64,000 bases of DNA, taken from NCBI GenBank assembly GCA_034665305.1, contig JAXDFZ010000014.1, positions 248,001-312,000 of the forward strand, written 5' to 3'. Source of the stretch: DASXRU01 sp034665305 (GTDB taxonomy: Bacteria > Acidobacteriota > Blastocatellia > Pyrinomonadales > Pyrinomonadaceae). Positions within the stretch are counted from its first letter, which is position 1. Each line of letters begins with the position of its first letter. The position numbers and the translations under genes were made by a program. Positions 16,715 through 24,878 of this stretch are shown here, piece after piece. The notes under the pieces were generated by a model. It ran no database searches and had not been told where the DNA came from. It saw only the letters and a program-made list of their open reading frames with translations.

Positions 16715-17983
16715 ATGCCTTCAATTGAACTGGGTTACGGAAACGATTCACTTGCTCTCGAGTACGACCGTGCGCGTTGGCATGTGTTGGCGCCGGATGC
16801 CGGGAACGAACGACCGCTGTCGGACGCCGAAATCGGAGAGGTGCTCGACTCGCCAGTTGGCTCGCGTCCACTGGAAGAGATAGTTCAGCCAGGCGAGACC
16901 GTTTTGATCGTGGTCTCCGACGCGACGCGGGCCACTGCCAGCGCACAGATCGTCAATCTGCTTGTTCGCCGTCTCATTCAATCAGGGATCAATGCTTCCG
17001 ACATCGCGATCATATTCGCAACCGGGATTCACCGGCCGCCGACTGATGAAGAAAAGCGTGAATTGTTGACGCCGTTCATCGCACAACGAATTCGCACCCT
17101 TGATCACGATGCTGGTGACGCTTCCAATCTGGTCAGCTTGGGCACGACGAGCAATGGTACTCCGGTCGAAGTTAATCGGGCGCTAAAAGATTTTTCGCGC
17201 GTCATACTTACTGGCGCCGTCGGATTTCATTACTTCGCGGGGTTCACCGGGGGCCGAAAATCCATTTGTCCCGGGTTAGCGGCAGCGCGAACCATCGAAG
17301 CGACTCACATGTTAGCTTTGGACTTTGAACGCGGCGGTCGCCGTGCAGGCGTCGGTGCGGGACAACTGGACGGAAACGCCGTGCATGAAGAATGCGAGCG
17401 CGTCGCGGCTCTCATCGATCCCTCGTTCATCGTGAATGCGATCGTGGATGAACGCGGCCGGGCCGTACAGGTTTTTGCCGGGAACTGGCGGACCGCCCAC
17501 CGTGAAGCTTGCCAAGCCTACGGCGCGGCGCATGCACTGCCGATTCACGAAAAGCGTGGGATGGTAGTTGTGAGTTGCGGGGGCTCCCCCTACGACATCA
17601 ATATGATCCAGGCGCATAAGGCCCTGGATATGGCTGCCCAGGCATGCGTCAAAGGCGGGGACATTATCTTATTAGCAGAATGCGCTGATGGGTTTGGGCG
17701 TTCAGACTTTTTGAAGTGGTTTGAGTCAACCGATTCTGAGGCGCTCGAAGCACGTTTGAAAGAGTCCTATGAAGTGAACGGCCAAACAGCGTGGTCGTTG
17801 CTCACCAAAGCAGAAAGTTTTCGGATACAACTGATATCAAAACTCGCTGATAGCGACGTTCGCAAGATGCGAATGCGTCCCGCACGCAGTTTGGCAGAAG
17901 CCCTAGCTGATGCTGGTCAAAACGAAGGTGGCTACATTTTGCCGCGCGGGTCGTCAACGTTGCCGATGGTCGGCGAGATCTGA
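16715..17983 (+). CDS. larA: Nickel-pincer-dependent lactate racemase family (LarA)
   Basis: 422 residues. LarA racemises 2-hydroxyacids using the nickel-pincer cofactor. Residues matching the characterised enzyme are all present with its exact spacing: Arg72 in SDATRAT, His106 in GIHR, His172, Lys182 (covalent cofactor site in GGRKSICPG) and His198 (10 and 16 residues either side). The cofactor maturation genes larB, larC and larE are not in the window and must be elsewhere if it is active. Substrate may be a hydroxyacid other than lactate. It sits 21 bp after the TrpF-like gene. Confidence 0.88.
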   Translation: MPSIELGYGNDSLALEYDRARWHVLAPDAGNERPLSDAEIGEVLDSPVGSRPLEEIVQPGETVLIVVSDATRATASAQIVNLLVRRLIQSGINASDIAIIFATGIHRPPTDEEKRELLTPFIAQRIRTLDHDAGDASNLVSLGTTSNGTPVEVNRALKDFSRVILTGAVGFHYFAGFTGGRKSICPGLAAARTIEATHMLALDFERGGRRAGVGAGQLDGNAVHEECERVAALIDPSFIVNAIVDERGRAVQVFAGNWRTAHREACQAYGAAHALPIHEKRGMVVVSCGGSPYDINMIQAHKALDMAAQACVKGGDIILLAECADGFGRSDFLKWFESTDSEALEARLKESYEVNGQTAWSLLTKAESFRIQLISKLADSDVRKMRMRPARSLAEALADAGQNEGGYILPRGSSTLPMVGEI

Positions 17984-18110
17984 TTTGCCCTCTCCGCTTT
18001 GACTAGTCTTTATTTTCGGCGCGAATACCGCTAGTCTGGCGTCCAAATCCTAAGCGTGCTTTACTCGAATGGCATCTCCAAACTGAAGATGAACTGAAGG
18101 AGCCTTATTC

Positions 18111-18737
18111 ATGAAACTCAAACTTGTCATGGCCAGCCTCGTGATCATTGCCGCTGTGGGCGTTAACGGTTCGGCGCAACAGGCATCCGGAGCGACGGGC
18201 GATTCGCACGAAGCTCGTGCGCCTTTGACTTCAACGACGACGGCTTTTGATGCGCGAGGGAATACGGCATTGGAAGGACGTTTGTTGACCACAATGCTGA
18301 ATGGCGCTCAGGATTCGCCGGTAACTAACGTGCGCCTGACGATCAAAAATGCCAGCGCAACTTACTATTCATACCTCACGGGTTGGGCCACGTTCTATGG
18401 CAGCGATGGTGTCCGTTGCGGCGAAGGGCTATTCAAGGTTGACGCTCTGGCGCCTGGCGAATCTGCGGAGACCGATACCCCGGGCTTGAGGCTGCGCTGC
18501 TCGGCGGCGACGTGGCGAATTGTTGCTACCAATCTTCTGACTCGCGCCAGTGACATCATGCAGGCTGATCTATCTGCGGTTCCCCCGAGCGTTCCGCTGG
18601 CAGAAGAAACGCCCGTGGCGGCAGCTAACCTAGTAATCGCTATCGACGGCGAGGAACATCCGATTCAGTTGAACAATCCCCTGGTGGTGAAACTCGGAAA
18701 CCGGCAGCGGAGAATCGTAGTGCGGGCCGCACCCTAG
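18111..18737 (+). CDS. Secreted protein, unknown
   Basis: 208 residues. A signal peptide ends around residue 22 (VGVNGSAQQ). The mature part has an Ig/transthyretin-like beta pattern (NVRLTIKNASATYYSYLTGWATFYG, then FKVDALAPGESAE) and two Cys (~104, ~124) able to form a disulfide. This resembles FxLYD-type domains of bacterial secreted proteins. GGAG lies about 8 nt before the ATG. Likely periplasmic or outer surface; no catalytic motif. Confidence 0.6.
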   Translation: MKLKLVMASLVIIAAVGVNGSAQQASGATGDSHEARAPLTSTTTAFDARGNTALEGRLLTTMLNGAQDSPVTNVRLTIKNASATYYSYLTGWATFYGSDGVRCGEGLFKVDALAPGESAETDTPGLRLRCSAATWRIVATNLLTRASDIMQADLSAVPPSVPLAEETPVAAANLVIAIDGEEHPIQLNNPLVVKLGNRQRRIVVRAAP

Positions 18738-18772
18738 TCCTGCTGTTCAAAGCACATCGCCGGCCCAACCAC

Positions 18773-18818
18773 TTGACGTTGCGATTGCGGCGGCATAGCA
18801 TGATGAAACAAATCATCA
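18773..18818 (+). promoter_or_regulatory. Promoter and operator-like dyad upstream of the metallothionein
   Basis: TTGACG (18773-18778), a 17-nt spacer, TAGCAT (18796-18801). Overlapping the expected start of transcription is a dyad TGATGA-N6-TCATCA (18801-18818), a position typical of a repressor operator. The regulator is not identifiable from this window. Confidence 0.5.
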
Positions 18819-18857
18819 CACGGATTCCCCCCGGTCCTTTTCAGAAAGGGGTCTGTT

Positions 18858-19010
18858 ATGTCAGAAGAAAAAGGCGAGACGACATGTGCACATCCGGCTT
18901 GCGACTGCCAGCCAGAACAGGGTAGCAAGTATTGCAGCGAATACTGCAAAGAAGCCGAGAAGTCGCATGTCATGGAAATTGGTTGCGGCTGCGAACACGC
19001 GGGCTGCTAG
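18858..19010 (+). CDS. Bacterial metallothionein
   Basis: 50 residues, ATG at 18858, stop TAG at 19008, with GAAAGGGG before the start. Eight Cys (10, 15, 17, 26, 30, 43, 45, 50) and three His (12, 37, 47) follow the SmtA/BmtA layout: C-x(4)-C-x-C near the N-terminus, the YCSEYC knuckle, then GCGCEHAGC at the end. Such proteins bind Zn2+ or Cd2+ in a thiolate cluster for storage and detoxification in the cytoplasm. It has one Cys fewer than cyanobacterial SmtA, possibly replaced by His. A CDF exporter gene lies ~3.2 kb upstream. Confidence 0.88.
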   Translation: MSEEKGETTCAHPACDCQPEQGSKYCSEYCKEAEKSHVMEIGCGCEHAGC

Positions 19011-19426
19011 TGTCCTGGCTCAATGCCTTTCGCGAAAACCCCCACCGCATTAGATTGAGCAACAGCTGCGCAAGGCAGTTTAGCGAAAGGTACGCGTCTG
19101 TGCTTATGACGACGCTCCCGACAATAACGGTTCCGGACCAACCTCTTGGTTCTTGCCTGAAAGACCGCAGCGCTTTTGCAATGATTTTGTAATCGAAACT
19201 GCGCATCGCCTGCGACAACAATCCCTACAATCCACCGCATCACGTAGTTCGTCGCGAACTCGCGGTCCTGTTTGCTAATAGATGCTCGGACCGCCGCGAC
19301 GCTAACTTTGAGTCGCGGTATGTCTTTCTGGTGCCGTGGGCCCTGACTCTGAATCTCCCCATAAACGAAACCGCCGCGGCCTTAACTCGCTTGGCTTGGA
19401 CAAGCGATCCCAACCAAGAGGCTTTT
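19011..19426. other. 416-nt region without a recognisable gene
   Basis: Contains an 8-bp inverted repeat (CCTTTCGC 19026-19033 with GCGAAAGG 19083-19090) enclosing smaller dyads, and no convincing promoter, RNA gene or protein-coding frame. Short frames here lack start signals and family motifs. Confidence 0.4.
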
Positions 19427-20245
19427 ATGAATAGAACTTTTTTGACATTGGCGCTGATTGTTGTATGCGGCAGCGCAGTGACCGCGCAGACATCGGAAAC
19501 AACGCCGTCGGGTAGGGCGCGCAGTGCGACGTCAGTTTCAAAGAGCGGCAAGTCGGCACAGATTGAGTCCGGAACGCAGGTCGCAGCTCAACTGCAAAAC
19601 ACACTGGATGTGCGGAAAGCCAGGGTCGGCGATCGCGTCGTGCTGAAGACTACCGAGGCCATCAAGGCGAACGGTCAGACGGTCGTTGGCAAGGGCGCGA
19701 ACTTGATCGGCCACGTGACGGAGGTGCAGCAGAGAACCAAAGCAAACGGTGAATCGCGCATCGGCTTGGTGTTCGATCGCCTAGAGAAAGGATCGTTAGA
19801 CACGCCGATTTCCGCGACTATCAGCTCGATTACGCAGGCAAGGACCAGGAGCCAAAGTAGCAATGACGATCTGTTTAGTTCGGACATGGGTGCGTCATCC
19901 CGATCTAACGCGTCAGCTGGCCGGCAAACCCGCGGCAGTTCAGATGGCGGTGGATTGTTAGGCGGGGTCGGCAGCACAATCGGAGGAGTTCTTAACACTA
20001 CAACGTCGACCGTCGGTACAGTTGCATCGAATACGACGACGGCGGTGGGAAGTACGGTCGGTGCGGCAGGCAATACCACCTCAGGCTTAACCGGATCGAT
20101 CGGTGGTCTTCGTATTGCGCAGTCGAGTAGCGCCTCGGCGGATGGCGGTGCGTTGCTGTCATTACAAGGCAGTAACTTGCGGCTGGAACAGGGCACGTCG
20201 TTTCATTTGGTCTTGAGCCAGTCGGCGGCAGCAGGAAACAATTAG
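19427..20245 (+). CDS. Secreted Gly/Ser/Thr-rich protein, unknown
   Basis: 272 residues from the ATG at 19427, which gives a clean signal peptide (LIVVCGSAVTAQT, cleavage ~20). Residues ~45-130 form a small beta domain: GTQVAAQLQNTLDVRKARVGDRVVLKT, then VVGKGANLIGHVTEV. That pattern is seen in TrbI/VirB10-like and SH3-like secreted proteins. The rest (~150-250) is a low-complexity stretch of Gly, Thr, Ser and Val with TTTSTVGTVASNTT-type repeats, then a short ordered end (LEQGTSFHLVLSQ). No catalytic residues are evident. Confidence 0.6.
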   Translation: MNRTFLTLALIVVCGSAVTAQTSETTPSGRARSATSVSKSGKSAQIESGTQVAAQLQNTLDVRKARVGDRVVLKTTEAIKANGQTVVGKGANLIGHVTEVQQRTKANGESRIGLVFDRLEKGSLDTPISATISSITQARTRSQSSNDDLFSSDMGASSRSNASAGRQTRGSSDGGGLLGGVGSTIGGVLNTTTSTVGTVASNTTTAVGSTVGAAGNTTSGLTGSIGGLRIAQSSSASADGGALLSLQGSNLRLEQGTSFHLVLSQSAAAGNN

Positions 20246-20288
20246 TAGTCGCATATCCCAACGCGGGGGATTGTGTGATCTGGACCAC

Positions 20289-20330
20289 GCAACGGCGATG
20301 TGATTTGGTTCGCATCGCCGTTGCTTTATG
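20289..20330 (+). terminator. Intrinsic terminator
   Basis: GCAACGGCGATG (20289-20300) pairs perfectly with CATCGCCGTTGC (20313-20324), then tttatgt. Confidence 0.75.
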
Positions 20331-20483
20331 TATTCACGGCGCTACCACGCGCTGTCCTCATTTGGAGCGAGGCGTCGCAGCCCGCGGGCAGTTTTCATAA
20401 AATATGCCGCGTTGACATCTGGAAACCTGTTTGTTAGCGTGAACGCCTGTTAACACCACTGTTACTGGCGCCTGACCGCTGTC

Positions 20484-21569
20484 GTGAATCTTCCGTTGAT
20501 GCAAAGACCCTTCGCCCCGATTGTAAACACGGCTTTTAGATTAACCGGGATTATTCTATTGCTAACCGGCCTGCTGGCTAACAGCGGCTGCTTCATCCTG
20601 GACCGCTTCACGCACAAAGAAATTGCCGTGCCCGCGTTGCTCAGTCCCCTGGCTGAAGCGAATAGCAGCCAGCTCATCGCCGAAGTGAATCGCCAGGCCA
20701 AAGTGCAGTCGTTACGGGGCAAGGTTGATATTGAATTCCAGGACACCTCTTTCGCCACCTCGGGCATCGCGGAAAAGTATCGAGCGGCCGATGGTACCGT
20801 CGTGCTGCAACGTCCGGGAAAAATCTTCCTGATTATTCAGGCCCCTTTTATTTCCACCGACATTGCGAGGATGACGTCCGACGGCGAGCATTTCCGAGTG
20901 GCCGTGTTGCAGGGCGATACAAAATACCGCCGCTTTGTCATGGGAACCAATAACGCGATGTATCGCAAACTGGCGGGCACACCGCCCGTCGACAATCGCG
21001 GCAACGACGCAAAGAAAAAAACGAAGTCCGAGCAGGAGACGGTGAATGCGCTGTCGAATCTGCGACCGCAGCATTTAACCGATGCACTCTTGCTGCAGGG
21101 GATCGATTCGCGTCCGGGCGTCCTTTACGTACAGAGCGAGTTTTATCAGGAAGAGAAGGATCCGCGCCCGCAGTCAGGCAGTAAGCGAGTGATGCGTGGC
21201 TATTACTTTCTCGATGAGCTTGAGTCCTCGGGCCAGGCGACAGCACGCTTGCTACGCCGGTTCTGGTTTGATCGCGTTACCGGTATTAGATTGGCCCGCC
21301 TGCAGACCTTCGCTGCCGATGGCACACTAAATACAGATGTTACATACGGCGGTCTCAAAACGTTCGGCGCTGACGCTAGTGTTCAGTTGCCTGCCATCGT
21401 TGAGTTAACCCGGCCTCAGGATCACTACAAATTAAGCCTGACCTACCAGGCGCCGGAATCAGTCGTCCTCAACCAGGAATATCCCACCGATACGTTCCTC
21501 CTGGAAAACAAGTGGCAACTGCCAGAGTACGACCTCGATAAAGAAAAAGGCGCCACGATCAAACCGTAA
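20484..21569 (+). CDS. LolB/DUF4292-like outer-membrane lipoprotein
   Basis: 361 residues, GTG start (an ATG five codons in is an alternative). A lipoprotein signal ends at LLANSGC (Cys36). The body (~70-345) fits a DUF4292/LolA-LolB-like half-barrel of antiparallel strands (VQSLRGKVDIEFQD, GTVVLQRPGKIFLIIQAP, FLLENKWQLPEY). Role inferred: carrier or acceptor for lipoproteins or lipids at the outer membrane. It is followed by the permease/ATPase pair, which supports a Lol-like or envelope ABC system. Confidence 0.65.
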   Translation: MNLPLMQRPFAPIVNTAFRLTGIILLLTGLLANSGCFILDRFTHKEIAVPALLSPLAEANSSQLIAEVNRQAKVQSLRGKVDIEFQDTSFATSGIAEKYRAADGTVVLQRPGKIFLIIQAPFISTDIARMTSDGEHFRVAVLQGDTKYRRFVMGTNNAMYRKLAGTPPVDNRGNDAKKKTKSEQETVNALSNLRPQHLTDALLLQGIDSRPGVLYVQSEFYQEEKDPRPQSGSKRVMRGYYFLDELESSGQATARLLRRFWFDRVTGIRLARLQTFAADGTLNTDVTYGGLKTFGADASVQLPAIVELTRPQDHYKLSLTYQAPESVVLNQEYPTDTFLLENKWQLPEYDLDKEKGATIKP

Positions 21570-21647
21570 AGCTTGTTCCTCCCGAGCAGCCGCTAGATGT
21601 TCGTTGCCGGTTATATTAAACTCTGGCAGCGAATCCCGGTCTTATTC

Positions 21648-22745
21648 ATGAACAACCTTGTAACGGCGAACATCCGGCAGCGGCCACTGCGCTCATTAAT
21701 CAGCGTGGCGGGAGTGGCGTTAGGCGTTGCCCTGGTAATGCTGTTCACCGGGCTGGCGCGCGGCATGTCCAATGATTTACAGCGGCGCTCTTCCAATCTG
21801 CGCGCTGAGATCATTTTTACCAGGCCGGGAGCGCTCGAGCTTACGAGTTCTTCAGCAAGCCTCAGCACCAGGTATGTCGAAAGGCTGCAGACGATCGAAG
21901 GGGTCGAGGCCGCAGTTCCGGTGATTCTGTATTTCTTTCAAGGCAACCGCGGGTTCGGCTTCGAACAGATTGAGGGCGTCGAGTGGACCAGCTTCGCAAA
22001 CATGAACGGTATTCAACTGGTTTCGGGACACGCCCCGCAAGCCGCTGATGAAGTCGTGATTGATGTGACCAAAGCGCGCAACGGCAAATTGACAACGGGC
22101 AGTCAGATAATGCTTTTCGGAAACAAGCCTTATCGCGTTTCCGGAATCTATTCTCCAGAGTCCGGCGCGCGCGTGAAAATGAGCTTTCCCGCGATGCAGG
22201 ATTTGCTGGAAGCGCCCGGCAGATGCACGTACATTCTGGTGAAGTGCAAGGAAGGACTTGACGCGGGCGTGGTCGCTCAACGTATCAACGCTGAACTTCC
22301 TGGCAATAAGATTCAATTCACGCGCGATGTCTTTACGAGTGTAGAAAAAAGTGTTCCCTTCCTGGGATTGTTCCTGCGCGTGCTGGTGGGGCTGGCGGCA
22401 GTGGTTAGTGCCCTGGTGGTCATGCTGGCCATGTACACGACGATTACAGAACGCACCCGCGAGATTGGCATTCTGAAAGCGATGGGTGCGTCGCGCGGTT
22501 ACATCATTGGGGTGATTGAAAAGGAAGCTATTCTGATCAGCACGATGGGGCTGGTGGCTGGCTTCATTATCGCCATCGTGGGCGGTTTCCTGATCCACCG
22601 AGTGTATGGCCTCGTATTTGAGTTTGGATGGAAGTGGGGCCTGGCCGCCGCAGCCATCGGTCTGTTAGGCGGAGTGCTTGGCGCCCTTTACCCGGCGGTG
22701 CGGGCGGCGAATCTGGATGCGGTGAGCGCGCTGGCCTACGAATAG
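21648..22745 (+). CDS. FtsX/MacB-type ABC permease
   Basis: 365 residues from the ATG at 21648 (GTG/ATG starts further upstream, up to 21597, add a non-conserved leader). Topology: transmembrane helix ~20-40, a long periplasmic domain, then three helices near ~250-365. The FtsX motif TERTREIGILKAMGAS (~265-280) is intact. The family exports lipoproteins or transmits force across the membrane rather than importing solutes. The partner ATPase gene is 72 bp downstream. Confidence 0.85.
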   Translation: MNNLVTANIRQRPLRSLISVAGVALGVALVMLFTGLARGMSNDLQRRSSNLRAEIIFTRPGALELTSSSASLSTRYVERLQTIEGVEAAVPVILYFFQGNRGFGFEQIEGVEWTSFANMNGIQLVSGHAPQAADEVVIDVTKARNGKLTTGSQIMLFGNKPYRVSGIYSPESGARVKMSFPAMQDLLEAPGRCTYILVKCKEGLDAGVVAQRINAELPGNKIQFTRDVFTSVEKSVPFLGLFLRVLVGLAAVVSALVVMLAMYTTITERTREIGILKAMGASRGYIIGVIEKEAILISTMGLVAGFIIAIVGGFLIHRVYGLVFEFGWKWGLAAAAIGLLGGVLGALYPAVRAANLDAVSALAYE

Positions 22746-22817
22746 GTGGCCGCAACGCACTGCAGGTAAAACGTGACAAGCGAACGCTGTTTGTTTCGCG
22801 CGGTGATCTGACAGTAA

Positions 22818-23513
22818 ATGCGAACGATTCTGAAAGCGGAGAACCTCGAAAAGGTTTATCAAATCGGCAAGGTCGACGTGCCGGCCCTTCGCGGCGTGTC
22901 TCTCGACGTTGAAGAGGGCGAGTTCCTGGCGATCATGGGACCCTCGGGGTGTGGGAAGTCGACCATGCTGCATCTGATCGGAGGGCTGCTGACACCGACG
23001 CGCGGACGCATCATGATCGAAGGCGAAGACATGACGGCCGCCTCAGATGCCAAGCGAACCGACATTCGCCGCCGCAAGATTGGCTTCGTATTCCAGCGCT
23101 TTAATTTATTCCCGACTCTGACTGCGGAGGGTAACTTGGCCCTGGCGGAGCGGATTCATGGCAATAACGGCGCGAATGATCCGGAACGCCGCCGCGAAGT
23201 CCTCAAACTGTTGCGCCTCGAAGACAAAATGCACCACAAGCCGCTGGAATTGTCGGGCGGCGAGCAGCAGCGGGTGGCCCTCGCGCGTGCAATTGTGACG
23301 CGCCCGACCATTATTCTGGCCGATGAGCCGACCGGAAATCTCGACTCGGAAAACTCGGCGATAGTGCTAAATATGTTTCAGGAGCTCAATTTTCGTTTCA
23401 ACCAGACGATCGTGATGATCACTCATAATCCGGAAGCGGCCGCCATGTGCCGCCGCATCGTCCAGATGCGCGACGGCCTAATTGTGGAACCCACTGCCGT
23501 CGTGCGGATGTAA
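22818..23513 (+). CDS. LolD/MacB-type ABC transporter ATPase
   Basis: 231 residues, typical single-domain ATPase. Walker A GPSGCGKST (~40), Q-loop VFQRFN, signature LSGGEQQR (~145), Walker B IILADEPTGNLDS (~165-177) and switch His in MITHNPE. The sequence type matches LolD/MacB/FtsE. It energises the permease encoded just upstream. Confidence 0.92.
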   Translation: MRTILKAENLEKVYQIGKVDVPALRGVSLDVEEGEFLAIMGPSGCGKSTMLHLIGGLLTPTRGRIMIEGEDMTAASDAKRTDIRRRKIGFVFQRFNLFPTLTAEGNLALAERIHGNNGANDPERRREVLKLLRLEDKMHHKPLELSGGEQQRVALARAIVTRPTIILADEPTGNLDSENSAIVLNMFQELNFRFNQTIVMITHNPEAAAMCRRIVQMRDGLIVEPTAVVRM

Positions 23514-23596
23514 TGCTCTTCGTTGAGCACGGATCACCGTATTTCACTGCAGCGGCACTTAACTTGCTCCTCAAATCGTAGACTGGATCAAATAAC

Positions 23597-23938
23597 GTGA
23601 AGGACGTCCTACGCGCGATAAGAGCAGTCATCCTGTGGTCATACGAACGCACCACATGGCAGTGGGATGTGCTTTGCGTGCTCATCCTGGTATTTATCTT
23701 TTTGACACCTAAAACGTGGTTTGAAACCGGCGAACTCAGGGGTGCTGCGGGGCATCAAAACACGGTTGCTGCAACACTACTGTTAACGCCGGATATGATT
23801 GGTAATCAAGCAGATAACGCCGCTATCGAGCGCCGGGTACGGGCCATAATTGGCAGGTCCGATGCGGTAGTGACCGCCGTTCGCCGGCGAGTCGATGCGC
23901 AGGGCAACGTTGCGGGGTATGAGGTTGACATCAGGTAA
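23597..23938 (+). CDS. Small membrane protein, unknown
   Basis: 113 residues with one transmembrane helix (~24-40, VLCVLILVFIFLTP) and a soluble C-terminal part with a conserved-looking Arg-rich segment (IERRVRAIIGRSDAVVTAVRRRV). It lies between the ABC pair and the LolA-like gene and may belong to the same envelope system; nothing more can be said. Its 3' end contains the -35 box of the next promoter. Confidence 0.6.
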   Translation: MKDVLRAIRAVILWSYERTTWQWDVLCVLILVFIFLTPKTWFETGELRGAAGHQNTVAATLLLTPDMIGNQADNAAIERRVRAIIGRSDAVVTAVRRRVDAQGNVAGYEVDIR

Positions 23939-23952
23939 GCATCCCTTATAAT
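23925..23952 (+). promoter_or_regulatory. Consensus promoter inside the end of the small membrane protein gene
   Basis: TTGACA at 23925-23930, 16-nt spacer, TATAAT at 23947-23952: both boxes match consensus exactly. Expected transcription start ~23959, about 10 nt before a terminator-like hairpin. Confidence 0.75.
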
Positions 23953-23968
23953 TGCACGGTTTCATAAG

Positions 23969-23994
23969 GGACTCCGGCTTCGGAGCCTTTTTTT
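23969..23994 (+). terminator. Terminator-like hairpin in the leader of the LolA-like gene
   Basis: CTCCG-gctt-CGGAG with two further G-C pairs (GG...CC) around a bulged A, followed by seven T. It can end transcription of the upstream operon and may also attenuate the promoter at 23925-23952. Confidence 0.7.
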
Positions 23995-24009
23995 ATAGAG
24001 GAGTAGGTA

Positions 24010-24702
24010 ATGAAAAGATTAGTTTCCCTCGGTCTGGTAGCGATGTTTGTTGCTACTTTGACCCTCAGTCTCCCCCCCAGGAGCAATGCGCAAGGCGCAG
24101 GCCTCGTCAGTTCCATGCTTAATAAACTGGATGGTAACTGGAAGAGTTTAAGATCATTGCGCGCGAACATCAGCCTGGAGAAATACAACGCGCAGCTTCG
24201 TTATAGCGATAAGCAGCAGGGTGTCATGGTCTATGTTCCCGGTGCGGGCCGGAACGCTTTTGTGCGCCTTGAATGGCAGAGTCCGCAGCATGAGATCATA
24301 ACTGTGGGCAAAGGCCAATACATGGCTTATCGCCCGCGACTCAAAACCGTTTACATTGGCAAGACGACGGATTCGCATAACAAGGCCGGCAGCGCGCTGG
24401 AATTAATGAACATGTCGCGCTCGCAACTGCAATCAAAATTTGATCAAAAAGACGCCTATAACGAGACTTTGTGGGGTGGCGTGAAAACAATTCACCTTAC
24501 GGTCGTTCCCAAGGGCGTCGCCAGTTATAAATACGCGGAAATTTGGGTGGATGACGCTGGTATGCCGATTCAAACAAAGGTGGTTGAAAAGAACGACGAC
24601 GCTACCACGGTTCGTTTGACCAACACACAAAGGAACGCGCCCGTTTCTATGGACGAGTTCAACCTGAAACTGGACTCAGACGTAAAACGAGTGAAGACCT
24701 AG
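24010..24702 (+). CDS. LolA-like outer-membrane lipoprotein carrier
   Basis: 230 residues with a signal peptide (~1-27) and a LolA/DUF1571-like half-barrel (SLRSLRANISLEKYN, then QQGVMVYVPGAGRNAFVRLEW). GAGGAG lies 8 nt before the ATG. Family role: periplasmic chaperone for lipoproteins. Together with the LolB-like lipoprotein and LolCD-like pair upstream it forms a plausible lipoprotein-trafficking cluster, although the promoter at 23925 makes it a separate unit. Confidence 0.7.
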   Translation: MKRLVSLGLVAMFVATLTLSLPPRSNAQGAGLVSSMLNKLDGNWKSLRSLRANISLEKYNAQLRYSDKQQGVMVYVPGAGRNAFVRLEWQSPQHEIITVGKGQYMAYRPRLKTVYIGKTTDSHNKAGSALELMNMSRSQLQSKFDQKDAYNETLWGGVKTIHLTVVPKGVASYKYAEIWVDDAGMPIQTKVVEKNDDATTVRLTNTQRNAPVSMDEFNLKLDSDVKRVKT

Positions 24703-24725
24703 GCAGTAGCCATCGACAAATACCA

Positions 24726-24764
24726 GTGAAGGGCTCTGGACGACCCGGAGCCCTTCACTATTTT
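24726..24764 (+). terminator. Intrinsic terminator of the LolA-like gene
   Basis: GTGAAGGGCTC (24726-24736) pairs perfectly with GAGCCCTTCAC (24748-24758), followed by tatttt. This also argues against any translation start at the GTG at 24726. Confidence 0.85.
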
Positions 24765-24878
24765 CCGGAGCATGTTGCGTTCTTGCGTTTGGCCGTTCGT
24801 CTCGCATATCCTTCAGCACTAAACCAACGCAGGCGTTTTTGTTCGCCGGGGCTTTCAACCGGCGCAGAAGTTCCCCAG

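Noticed and set aside
21852..22598. 248-residue frame opposite the permease gene
   Set aside because: It is the complement of a clear FtsX-family gene and has no domain or start signal of its own. Similar long antisense frames at 10980-11534, 19675-20196 and 1231-1809 were rejected for the same reason.
24726..24878. Longer start of the radical SAM gene at GTG 24726
   Set aside because: The first codons would fall in an intrinsic terminator and the added residues resemble no radical SAM leader.
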